Source of the DNA: Brevibacillus choshinensis
GTDB lineage: Bacteria > Bacillota > Bacilli > Brevibacillales > Brevibacillaceae
Assembly: GCF_016811915.1 (NCBI RefSeq)
Contig: NZ_CP069127.1
Coordinates: 5,788,501-5,852,500 of the forward strand
DNA length: 64,000 bases
Direction: 5' to 3'
Shown: piece by piece, positions 1 through 7,323 of the stretch
Layout: each line of letters starts with the position of its first letter
Position numbering within the stretch: the stretch's first letter is position 1
Notes under the pieces: model-generated
Database searches by the model: none
What the model was told of the DNA's origin: nothing
What the model saw: the letters and a program-made list of their open reading frames with translations, nothing else
Position numbers and translations under genes: made by a program

Positions 1-446
1 CGAGATCCCCCTTCTGGACCATCGGGAATCATTTCATCCAAAGCTACAAATCCAAACTTTTGATACAACCTTCTTGCAGGTCTTCCGTCTGAAATATCAT
101 CTCCAAATGTGGTTACAAATACTTCGGCTGGAACATCAACGAGACTCAAGATGTGCTTTAGTAGGGCCGTAGCTACCCCTTGGTTTCTCGATTGAGATGA
201 AACGGATAACCATCCTATTTTGTAGCTTGGGGCACGTAAAGAAGAAAATAAAACCCCTCCGAGTAATCGTGATCCAGGAAAACCATTATTTTCTCGCACA
301 CAGAATGCACTTTGCTCGGTTATATTTCTTTCTAGTGCCTTAATGAAGTTGGTGTCATTTACCATCGGTCCAAATAGGTACTCGACTTCAGAAGCTAATT
401 CCAACCAGCCCTTTAGGTCGTCCATTGTTGCGTTAACAACTATCAT
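1..446 (-). CDS. GNAT-family N-acetyltransferase, C-terminus cut by window edge
   Basis: Reading the minus strand from an ATG at 446 gives about 148 residues without a stop before the window ends, so the C-terminus is missing. The start is preceded by an AGAGGAAG ribosome binding site. The chain has the GNAT pattern: a central strand (YKIGWLSVSSQSR), then the acetyl-CoA loop RNQGVATALLKH, the usual Q/RxxGxG/A signature. It later has RRLYQKFGFVALDEM, typical of the GNAT C-terminal region. It should transfer an acyl group from acyl-CoA to an amine, but the substrate cannot be read. It lies on the same strand just downstream of a Tn554-type recombinase module, so it may be transposon cargo rather than a host gene. 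Host origin is not excluded. Confidence 0.75.
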   Translation of the reverse strand, partial: MIVVNATMDDLKGWLELASEVEYLFGPMVNDTNFIKALERNITEQSAFCVRENNGFPGSRLLGGVLFSSLRAPSYKIGWLSVSSQSRNQGVATALLKHILSLVDVPAEVFVTTFGDDISDGRPARRLYQKFGFVALDEMIPDGPEGGS

Positions 447-547
447 AACTGTACTTCCTCTCAGAATGAGCATCATTATTCCGTTTGCACACTAACGTAG
501 CACTCGTTGGAATATTTCCGTTTGTAACTATCTGCTCGTCAGAACCC

Positions 548-1018
548 TTAACTAAACTGCTCAAACATACTAGCAGTCCATTTGGTTTGATTCTCTGCAA
601 TGAACTGTTCAGCTTGTATGAGCCTTGCAACAAGTTCTTGTTTCGTTAACTTCATGTACTTTTGACGAAGGTGTACGAGATTACGATTAGGGTTAATACG
701 TCTTAGGTGAGTATCCTGTGGCATATTTAGTGAAGAAGGTGGTTTATTTGTTTGTCGTTGTTTATGCGTATGGCTGTGTTGCTTGTAATAATCGAACAAC
801 TCTTCATTCGTTTTTATTGTATTTGGGTGAATTCCTTTCCCTGTAGGATCAAGCTCCTTCGATCTATTGTGAATGTTATTTAGGGTAACAGGCTTTCCTT
901 CTTTGACCAACGAATCGATAGCGGATTTACCTAATTGGACGGAACGAGTTTTCTTCTTTTCATGTACCGCACGTAACCAAGGACGCTCATCATTTGTAAA
1001 AGTGGATATTTGGTTCAA
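548..1018 (-). CDS. TnpC-like transposition accessory protein
   Basis: This 156-residue basic protein follows and overlaps the second recombinase. In Tn554 the equivalent protein, TnpC, is not a recombinase and influences orientation or efficiency of transposition. Visible features are a hydrophilic N-terminus (NQISTFTNDERPW), a central segment with HTH-like spacing (PVTLNNIHNRSKELD...HPNTIKTNEELFDYY) that may bind DNA, and a C-terminal helix rich in Lys, Gln and Glu. It resembles the DUF6262/TnpC group. It starts at a TTG with GGGAGG upstream, inside the end of the preceding gene, so translation is probably coupled. The function is inferred from position and general sequence character. Confidence 0.65.
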   Translation of the reverse strand: MNQISTFTNDERPWLRAVHEKKKTRSVQLGKSAIDSLVKEGKPVTLNNIHNRSKELDPTGKGIHPNTIKTNEELFDYYKQHSHTHKQRQTNKPPSSLNMPQDTHLRRINPNRNLVHLRQKYMKLTKQELVARLIQAEQFIAENQTKWTASMFEQFS

Positions 1019-3134
1019 ATTTTCGTTCCTCCCTGTACTGTTTAATCAGCTCAATTTCTTTTAGTTCAATTCTGGCTTGTTTACGCATTTCTTTTGCTTT
1101 GTTCACTTCCACATCAAGCCCCATTTTCGCAAAGCGTTTCTCCATATCTTTCGAAAGTTCAATCACTTCATGTAATTCGGGTTCTTGCTCAGGTTCAGGA
1201 ATTTTTGCCTTACAGCCTAAACACGCCATTTTCGTAGGACATACATAATCCGTAACACAAGTACCACCTAAAACCTTATTAAAAACACCGACTTTGCTAT
1301 TATGTTCCTCCAGCTCTTTTTGTAACTCTTCTGGACTGCGTATAATCGCCTCATCGATATCCACGTAACTTGCAATGACTTCATGCAATTCACCAATGGC
1401 TTGAGCTACCTGTGTAGGTGTAGGGGCTGAATAGTAGCCCGTAACATTTACATCCCGCTGGTGAAGAATTTTTGCAACGATATCAATTGGCATTTTTTGT
1501 CGTTGCACCGCCTCTGTAGCGAATGCATGGCGGAGGAGGTGGCTTTTCACCGTCACAGGTATTCCCTCTTGTGTTTCAAATCGAATTGCGTGCAATAAGA
1601 ATCGAATGCATGCTGAGACTCCAAATTTATTAAGTGCCATATTATGATACTGAAAGTAATAGGGTTTCGGTTCTGGAAGCAGATGTTTGCGGTCATGCCT
1701 ATATTCAACACTTGGGATTGTGTCGCTCTGATAATGGTCTTTTAGCATCCGAAGGACAATTTGTATATATTCCATCGTTTGTTTGTTGATGTAGAACTCT
1801 TCAAGCTCGTCTCGACCTTTGGGGATTGCACGAAAGGAATAGTGAAGTTTGTCTTTCACCTTTTTTACTTGAATGCACTCTTTGGTGTTGTTGATCTGCA
1901 ACAATTCGTTAATCCTTGCTCCTGTTATCGTAAACACATCAATCGCTAATAATCCAAAGGTGCAAGCGACATAAAACGGTTCTACGTCAAACAAAACTCC
2001 CTTTGCTTTACCCTTATGAACTGTAACAAAAGTGCTTTGAAACAGGACTCCTTTATGTTGAGAACGAAAAGGGATAGGGTTCTTTTCCGATTCTTCTTCA
2101 CCGTATCCCCAAGAATTTAATACGATACGCTTTCGCTCCAATTCTTCTTCGCTGGCGTTTTGACTCCAATACCCCAATACTCCTTCTTGAATAATCTCTG
2201 TGAACCATAGTCCATCAGCTTCTTCATCATTATCGAGCAGCTCAGCCTTAACAAGTTCAACAAAGAAGTGGTTGTTTTCATCTGAGTATGTGCCTTTGCG
2301 ATTCGTAGCCAATTCGACAACAGACCCATGGAACTGCTCTTCGTGATGTAAAACAAACGATCGCTTGTCCCATAAACGGAAATAAAGACGCTCTCCAATG
2401 CGTTCAGGTTCATCGTAGTGAAACTCCAAAGGAAGGCAATTAGGACGTTTCTTTGCCTCGTCTATGGCTTTATAGAAGGCATCCCGAAGGCGTTTCGTTT
2501 GACTCCAACGAAAACGTGCTGTCGCCCTGATTTCAGGCAAATAGGGGACAATGGCATCCGTCTCATTTTTGCGGTTATTTTGAGCTTGTTCTACCGCTAA
2601 CTTGCCAAAAGAAAAATCTCTAGTATCAAATGATGGCATAGGGAATAAAAACTGCTCAAAGTATGCTTGTTGTTCTTGATTCAATTTCTGTGTCAGCCAC
2701 TTTTTTGTGTGGTATGCTAACGACCTAAATGCTTGCAAAAACACTCTTCGCATGTTACACGAGTGTTCAGGATAGCACTCTCCCTTAAGGTAGCCGTACA
2801 TGTGAACGTCTACAATGAAATCCCGCATTTCTTGGATAGAGTAGAAATGGAATAAATCTTTCATTCTCGGTTGAAGTGTGTTTAGCTGAACATCAATAGT
2901 TTTTGGATCTAAGTTTCGATCTGCTTGGACCAATATGGCAAACAGAAAATGATTGCACCAAGGCATATCTATGACGTTATTCATAATATGTTTGATATTC
3001 CGTTCTTCCACTTTATCCAGCAAGAACATGCCTCTGGCATCTTGGAGATGCAGAAGGTTGATGTCTAGTTTTTCAAGCAATTCTGAATAATATTCCGATA
3101 CAGGATTCACACTTAATAAAGTCAATATAATCAC
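990..3134 (-). CDS. TnpB-like tyrosine recombinase of a Tn554-type transposon
   Basis: The 714-residue protein is the larger of two paired tyrosine recombinases, near the size of Tn554 TnpB. The catalytic domain is in its C-terminal half: the first arginine in TGARINELLQI, the HxxRH box in KSHLLRHAFATEA, a later histidine in AKILHQRDVNVTGYYS, and a candidate nucleophile tyrosine in that GYYS segment. A cysteine cluster follows (CVTDYVCP, then CLGC), probably a small zinc-binding element as in other TnpB proteins. The start is a GTG whose GTGA overlaps the stop of tnpA, so the two are translationally coupled. It should cut and join DNA together with TnpA. Confidence 0.85.
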   Translation of the reverse strand: MIILTLLSVNPVSEYYSELLEKLDINLLHLQDARGMFLLDKVEERNIKHIMNNVIDMPWCNHFLFAILVQADRNLDPKTIDVQLNTLQPRMKDLFHFYSIQEMRDFIVDVHMYGYLKGECYPEHSCNMRRVFLQAFRSLAYHTKKWLTQKLNQEQQAYFEQFLFPMPSFDTRDFSFGKLAVEQAQNNRKNETDAIVPYLPEIRATARFRWSQTKRLRDAFYKAIDEAKKRPNCLPLEFHYDEPERIGERLYFRLWDKRSFVLHHEEQFHGSVVELATNRKGTYSDENNHFFVELVKAELLDNDEEADGLWFTEIIQEGVLGYWSQNASEEELERKRIVLNSWGYGEEESEKNPIPFRSQHKGVLFQSTFVTVHKGKAKGVLFDVEPFYVACTFGLLAIDVFTITGARINELLQINNTKECIQVKKVKDKLHYSFRAIPKGRDELEEFYINKQTMEYIQIVLRMLKDHYQSDTIPSVEYRHDRKHLLPEPKPYYFQYHNMALNKFGVSACIRFLLHAIRFETQEGIPVTVKSHLLRHAFATEAVQRQKMPIDIVAKILHQRDVNVTGYYSAPTPTQVAQAIGELHEVIASYVDIDEAIIRSPEELQKELEEHNSKVGVFNKVLGGTCVTDYVCPTKMACLGCKAKIPEPEQEPELHEVIELSKDMEKRFAKMGLDVEVNKAKEMRKQARIELKEIELIKQYREERKFEPNIHFYK

Positions 3135-4498
3135 TCCAATCCATCCAATAACTCTTGTAAGTCTTGATCAAATTCTAACTCGCTTGAACTTTTTATGAGC
3201 GTTAGCTGTAGCTTTTGCTTTCGTTTTGCTTTCCGATTGGTATTGTACTCTCGCTCACTTTTTTCCATGCTTTCAAGCATTTGATCATGGGCTTGACGAT
3301 GCTTTTCTTCGTCAAAATAATGCTCATACACTTTTATAGTATCTGCATTTTTCCACTTCATGTATTTAATGAGTTCATCTTTTCGTTGCTGAATTTCGGC
3401 TTCTGTTTTTGAAATGTTATAAACTTCTCGCATCCTTGTTGTTACGAACCAATGTCTCGCTTTATGTGGATTTATCTTCAGTTCGCTTCTCTGCATTGCT
3501 TTATTCCAGTGGTAATACCAGGCTTCATACGTAAGTGGAGTTCCCCAATTCGTTAGGAATACAGGTGCATCATCAGGCAAATGATCAAATCCAACATGGC
3601 TAGGATCAATCTGCTTTCGTTCAGAGTTAATGTAATGCATCAGATGCTTTACAGTATCTTTACTAAATCGTAAAAACTTCACCTTGCGTCCATGACTCCC
3701 TTTATTGAAGGTGCTCACCTCTTGGAAGCTCTTCCTTGCACGGTAGTCCCCAATAGTCAGTTCAATTATCTCGGAAGCTCTTGCTCCTGTCTCGAATAGC
3801 ATACGAGCAATGACCATCTCTCGATCAGACCATTTTGCTTTCTTTCCCGCTTGATACACTTGATAAGGAAGATAAGGATCGTCAATGATTTGGGGTTGCC
3901 ATTCTTCGTTGATTAACTTAAAAAAAGAGTCTGTTAACCGACGTGTCGGTATTGGGTCTTCCGTTCCACCTATCAATGGCATACGTGGTTTATTTGTCCG
4001 CACACCCTCAGAATGACTCCTGTAATCGTTCAAAATGGCTTGTGAATCGATCAGAGGGTTATGATAGGTGTACTGTCCAAGATAAATCATAGACTTATAG
4101 AAGGACTTCACAGACGATAGAAATCGATTTACTGTATCAGGGCTTTTTTGTGTCAACCTTACAAAACAAAACGTATCTTTTTCCTTCACCTTGCAAGACA
4201 TTTCATCCATGAGGTAATCTTCAATGGCGACACGCATCGCTTCTGGTGGATCTCTCCACTGCACACGCCTCCCTTGATAATTACTATGTTGATCTAACCA
4301 TGTAAAAAAAGGCAGAAGAGTTTGCAGGTAGGAGAGAGCAGAGCTATCACTAATTCTCCCTTTGCAATCGTGGTAAAAGTCGGTCAAAGGAAGAAAGGGT
4401 TGGTCTTGATGGTCAAAAACAAGTAACGAATATTTACTTTTCACTCCTTCAGGGCAGTATTCATAAAAATAATTCATTGATGTGGTGAGTGTAGTCAT
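3131..4498 (-). CDS. TnpA-like tyrosine recombinase of a Tn554-type transposon
   Basis: This 455-residue phage-integrase-family recombinase has an N-terminal SAM-like DNA-binding part followed by the catalytic domain. Visible active-site elements are the arginine in ETGARASEIIEL, the HxxRH motif in NPHKARHWFVTTR, and a C-terminal tyrosine near KVYEHYF. The ATG at 4498 has AGAGGTG upstream; an upstream extension of ten residues has no ribosome binding site. It is the first gene of the tnpABC module. In Tn554 the homologue acts with TnpB in site-specific, non-replicative insertion. No target such as radC can be recognised here because the ends are not resolved. Confidence 0.85.
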   Translation of the reverse strand: MTTLTTSMNYFYEYCPEGVKSKYSLLVFDHQDQPFLPLTDFYHDCKGRISDSSALSYLQTLLPFFTWLDQHSNYQGRRVQWRDPPEAMRVAIEDYLMDEMSCKVKEKDTFCFVRLTQKSPDTVNRFLSSVKSFYKSMIYLGQYTYHNPLIDSQAILNDYRSHSEGVRTNKPRMPLIGGTEDPIPTRRLTDSFFKLINEEWQPQIIDDPYLPYQVYQAGKKAKWSDREMVIARMLFETGARASEIIELTIGDYRARKSFQEVSTFNKGSHGRKVKFLRFSKDTVKHLMHYINSERKQIDPSHVGFDHLPDDAPVFLTNWGTPLTYEAWYYHWNKAMQRSELKINPHKARHWFVTTRMREVYNISKTEAEIQQRKDELIKYMKWKNADTIKVYEHYFDEEKHRQAHDQMLESMEKSEREYNTNRKAKRKQKLQLTLIKSSSELEFDQDLQELLDGLE

Positions 4499-4722
4499 AA
4501 GAACACCTCTATATTGTTTAGAAAGCAACTACATAAGAATGTACGTTCGGTTATATGTTGTAAAAAAAAGCCTTCTTTATGGCCTAGCTTAGACTTTGGG
4601 TTCATCGATCAGCCTTACATTTCTTGTGTATTGGCACGACATTATTAAGCCAACCTCCCACTAGCAACACGCACCCTCCACAACCATAGAAACGAAAATT
4701 ACACGAAAAGGTTTCACTAAAG
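4499..4722. other. AT-rich non-coding strip between two mobile elements
   Basis: No gene is supported here. It should contain the tnpA-proximal end of the Tn554-type element and the promoter for tnpABC. A weak GCC...GGC hairpin followed by eight T is readable on the minus strand around 4569-4590. The strip ends at the TTTAC duplication flanking the Tn7-like element. A short open frame crossing the boundary (4602-4874) spans transposon and flank and is not credible as a gene. Confidence 0.6.
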
Positions 4723-4727
4723 TTTAC
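4723..4727. repeat. TTTAC target-site duplication, left copy
   Basis: TTTAC lies immediately outside the TGT terminus of the Tn7-like element. An identical pentamer follows the ACA terminus at 7092. Tn7-family transposition makes 5-bp duplications. Confidence 0.9.
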
Positions 4728-4795
4728 TGTTCGAAGAAAATAAAGTAATAGACTGAAAAATAAAGTATTAGACCAAGAAAATAAAGTTGTAGACT
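4728..4795 (+). repeat. Tn7-R-like end: terminus plus three tandem TnsB-like sites
   Basis: After TGTTCGAA come three nearly tandem units at 4736-4754, 4755-4774 and 4776-4795, each matching GAAAATAAAGTnnTAGAC(T/C). The 20-21-bp period and tight packing resemble the right end of Tn7, which is the end bound first by the transposase and adjacent to the target in oriented insertions. Confidence 0.88.
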
Positions 4796-4975
4796 GACAC
4801 GCCGGTGACGGCGGAAGCGGTGTGTAGCTGCAGCTCACTCTCCTAGTTCTCTCCGGACGCGCCAGGCACGGCAATCAACAACTACGACAGCCAGCAACTC
4901 CTCAATGGAGGTCCCCCTATTACAGCGAAATAGCCATCTCTTAGACGCCGGATCCAATCTGCGTCTTTTGTGCTA

Positions 4976-5578
4976 TCAGCTTTCGCTAAAATGAGGGGAC
5001 AGGCAGGGAGAATGACGGATAAATCGAGTCAGCATCATGGCAATTTCGTCCGGGGGAAGCGTTCGGCCGGTTATGAACCAATGCTGAATCAACCCGAACT
5101 GGCCAGTGCCAAGATAAGCAATGATATAACCGGCTGGTTGATCAGACCAACTCGAATCGGGGTGATCTTTCTTAAGACTTTCGTACAATCGAGTTCCGAC
5201 AAGGTACTGAAGCCGCTCTCTGAATTCGATGGGAGCGGAGGGATGAAAGACAGCCTTAAAAAAAGAAGCATGATGTTGCAAATATCGAAAGGCTTCGGCG
5301 ATAGCCGGGAAAGGCGATCTCTCATCCGAGTGCTTAAACAGATCACCCAACTGAATGGGCTCGAATATATCCAGCAAGCCACGCATCCACTCCGTTTGCT
5401 CAATCAGATCGTAAATATCTTTGTAATGCAAATAAAAGGTGCCGCGGTTGATACCAGCTTGTTGCGACAGATTCTTAACGGTTAACTCCTTGATCCCCTG
5501 ATTTTTTAGGATGTCTAACAGTGCATGTTCGATGAGCTTGCGGCTACGAATCGCCCGCAGATCCGTATTTCCCTCCAT
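4976..5578 (-). CDS. TetR/AcrR-family regulator carried on the Tn7-like element
   Basis: The protein is 200 residues, the normal TetR length. The N-terminal helix-turn-helix is clear (around residues 12-58: RKLIEHALLDILKNQG..., then LSQQAGINRGTFYLHYKD, the recognition helix with the typical GTFYxHYxD ending). The C-terminal ligand domain is unassigned. The ATG has AAAGGAG eight bases upstream. It is divergent from the aldo-keto reductase gene with about 165 bp between the starts, so it most likely controls that gene and itself from the shared region. No convincing palindromic operator could be fixed there. The inducer is unknown; an electrophile or aldehyde would fit the partner enzyme, but that is inference. 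Confidence 0.85.
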   Translation of the reverse strand: MEGNTDLRAIRSRKLIEHALLDILKNQGIKELTVKNLSQQAGINRGTFYLHYKDIYDLIEQTEWMRGLLDIFEPIQLGDLFKHSDERSPFPAIAEAFRYLQHHASFFKAVFHPSAPIEFRERLQYLVGTRLYESLKKDHPDSSWSDQPAGYIIAYLGTGQFGLIQHWFITGRTLPPDEIAMMLTRFIRHSPCLSPHFSES

Positions 5579-5742
5579 TATCCATACTCCTTTCTATACC
5601 ATACGTAATGTACAGTTTTTCTACAGTGTTCCTTATTGAACAGATCGGCTGTAATGTTGATTGTTCCGAACGATTGGGCCTTATTATAATATACCCCATG
5701 ACGCATATCAACACGTGTTCATTTGAAAGGAGAAGGGTACTT

Positions 5743-6768
5743 ATGCAATATCGAAATTTAGCGCGTACGGGGATTAGCGTGAGTCAATTTGCCCTTGGAG
5801 GGGGCGTTTTCGGAGCACTTGCCGGCCAAGAAGAGGGGAGCCGCATTATTGACGAAGCGCTGGACGCCGGCATCAATATGATCGATACTTCCAACCGTTA
5901 TGGAGACGGAGAATCGGAAAGAATCATCGGCGAAGCGATTAAGGGAAGGCGGGAAAAGGTTATTCTGGCAACGAAATTCGGGGCCGAACCGGATGACGAG
6001 CGGAATCAAAGCGGCGTTTCTCGCCGCTGGGTTCGGCAAGCGGTCGAACAAAGTCTGCTACGGCTGCAAACGGATTATATCGATCTTTATCAGTTGCACC
6101 GTCCGTTTGGGGACGTTGCTTTCGAAGAAATATTGGGCGTGTTGAGCGATCTTGTCCAAGAAGGCAAGGTCCATTATATCGGCACTTCCAACCATCAAGC
6201 TTGGCAGTTGTCAGAATCGCAGGCAGAGAGCGAGCGTCGCCGCTTGCAGCGGTTTGTCAGCGAACAATCTCCATACTCGATTCTTAACCGAAGCATAGAG
6301 ATGGACATTGTCGAAGTAGCTCGGCGTCACGATTTTGCTTTGTTGACATACAGTCCGCTGGCAGGTGGTCTACTGACGGGCAAGTACGCGTCCGGTAGCG
6401 TGGCGGAGAGTGGGTCGCGAGCGGCACTATTAAAGGGAGCGGCCGGCCGCATGCTCGATCCCGAATTGCCTGAAAATGCGCAAAAGTTCGCGATCATCGA
6501 AAAGTTGAAGCATGTAGCCGACCAAGCAGGAATGCCGCTGGCCCATATGGCTGTAGCGTTTGCCCGGACCCATCCGGCTGTCACTTCAATTATTGTGGGG
6601 CCGCGCACATCAGAGCAATTGAGACAATATATAAACGGAGCGGATCTGACACTTAGCCCCGATCTACTGGACGCCATAGATGAGATTGTGCCCCCCGGGA
6701 GCAGAATGGACGGTCAAAATCCTGCTTGGACACCGGAATGGCTGGATACTTCCCGGCGAAGACCTTAA
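5743..6768 (+). CDS. Aldo/keto reductase
   Basis: This 341-residue cytosolic NADPH-dependent oxidoreductase has the full aldo-keto reductase catalytic tetrad: Asp48 and Tyr53 (MIDTSNRYGDGESE), Lys78 (ILATKFG) and His119 (LYQLHRPF). The C-terminal cofactor-binding signature is also present (SIIVGPRTSEQL). It resembles the YhdN/Tas-type reductases that act on aldehydes and ketones. The ATG follows AAAGGAG and a second GAAGGG; an in-frame extension reaching to 5608 lacks a ribosome binding site. TATAAT occurs about 45 bp upstream of the start. It is the only enzyme in the Tn7-like element, so detoxification of a carbonyl compound is a plausible benefit to the host. The substrate is unknown. Confidence 0.88.
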   Translation: MQYRNLARTGISVSQFALGGGVFGALAGQEEGSRIIDEALDAGINMIDTSNRYGDGESERIIGEAIKGRREKVILATKFGAEPDDERNQSGVSRRWVRQAVEQSLLRLQTDYIDLYQLHRPFGDVAFEEILGVLSDLVQEGKVHYIGTSNHQAWQLSESQAESERRRLQRFVSEQSPYSILNRSIEMDIVEVARRHDFALLTYSPLAGGLLTGKYASGSVAESGSRAALLKGAAGRMLDPELPENAQKFAIIEKLKHVADQAGMPLAHMAVAFARTHPAVTSIIVGPRTSEQLRQYINGADLTLSPDLLDAIDEIVPPGSRMDGQNPAWTPEWLDTSRRRP

Positions 6769-6941
6769 AGATAAGGTCTGATCATCAGCCCAGTCTAACG
6801 ACTGGTGCTGCATCAGTCCTTATTCTAACAAGAGAGTAATAATACACAATGGCAGTCGGCCATGAAGCAAGGCTGCCGTTTTGTTGATTATTTCGAAAAG
6901 TATTGATTAAGCTATCGATGTAGTTGAATGGCAATAGCGAC

Positions 6942-7091
6942 AGTCTAAGACTTTATTTTTCAAGTCTTGGTCTGCCGCTATTTCTTATAATGGATCAGTC
7001 TAAAACTTATTTTTAAACAGCTGACGATTCTTCAACTCAAAAACCGCATTAAAACAGCGACTCCAGTCTAATACATTATTTTCACCGAACA
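6942..7091 (-). repeat. Tn7-L-like end: three spaced TnsB-like sites plus terminus
   Basis: Sites in inverted orientation lie at 6942-6961, 6997-7016 and 7065-7083, with start-to-start distances of 55 and 68 bp, followed by the terminal octamer ACCGAACA. Spaced sites are typical of the left end of Tn7. The outermost site differs from the consensus by one base in the AATAAAG core (AATAATG on the minus strand). Confidence 0.88.
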
Positions 7092-7096
7092 TTTAC
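7092..7096. repeat. TTTAC target-site duplication, right copy
   Basis: Exact copy of the pentamer at the left end of the Tn7-like element, directly abutting its ACA terminus. Confidence 0.9.
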
Positions 7097-7323
7097 CACA
7101 ATGTAGTATTTTTCTAAAAACTGAATTTTGTTATTATTCCTGATTATCAAACAGTAAAAATAAGAGGCTCACACGACATATAACAACTTGTCGTAATGAA
7201 CCTCCAGCAATAGAATATCTAACATTGTATTCAATTGCTTATTATTATTGGCTAGGATGGACTTCCTACCCCTTTAATTTTACAGAGTACCGGGTGTCGT
7301 TTCGTCTCTATTCCGTTTATGAG
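7097..7323. other. AT-rich spacer with a long imperfect palindrome
   Basis: No gene is seen. An inverted repeat at 7164-7204 pairs GAGGCTCA..ACGACA with TGTCGT..TGAACCTC around a 10-base centre, with few mismatches. It could be a transcription terminator for spoIIR without a strong T-run, a protein-binding site, or the relic of a mobile-element end. The short open frames here are antisense shadows of spoIIR. Confidence 0.45.

Larger units (their letters stand above)
548..4498 (-). mobile_element. Tn554-type transposition module (TnpA-TnpB-TnpC)
   Basis: Two consecutive tyrosine recombinases and a small basic protein overlap head to tail, the gene order of Tn554-family transposons. In Tn554, tnpA is close to one end and cargo lies beyond tnpC. 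By analogy one end should lie between 4498 and the Tn7-like element at 4728, and the other beyond the left edge of the window. These transposons lack terminal inverted repeats, so the ends could not be fixed. The segment is visibly more AT-rich than the chromosome to its right, which fits acquisition. The coordinates cover only the three recognised genes. Confidence 0.75.
4728..7091. mobile_element. Non-autonomous Tn7-like element carrying tetR and an aldo-keto reductase
   Basis: The element is 2364 bp. It begins TGTTCGAA and ends, read inwards from the other side, TGTTCGGT, so it has the TGT...ACA termini of Tn7. Each terminus is followed after 8 bp by a 19-20-bp TnsB-like site of the form AAATAAAGTnnTAGACT, very close to the core AATAAAGTCTTAAACT of Tn7. 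One end has three near-contiguous sites, like the right end of Tn7. The other has three separated sites, like its left end. TTTAC duplications flank it exactly. Inside are only a TetR regulator and an aldo-keto reductase: no TnsA, B, C, D or E, no TniQ and no Cas genes. It must therefore have moved using proteins encoded elsewhere. No glmS-type attachment site adjoins it. Confidence 0.9.

Noticed and set aside
548..4498. RIT (recombinase in trio) element
   Set aside because: The third gene product lacks the R-H-R-Y residues of a recombinase, so a Tn554-type module fits better.
4736..4795. Short CRISPR array
   Set aside because: The 20-bp units are nearly contiguous with no spacers and are repeated in inverse orientation at the other end, which identifies transposase sites.
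4602..4874. 90-codon open frame on the minus strand across the Tn7-like element end
   Set aside because: It spans element, terminal repeats and flank, lacks a ribosome binding site and has no recognisable composition.
4728..7091. CRISPR-associated transposon
   Set aside because: The ends are Tn7-like, but no Cas gene, CRISPR repeat or tns gene is present in the element.
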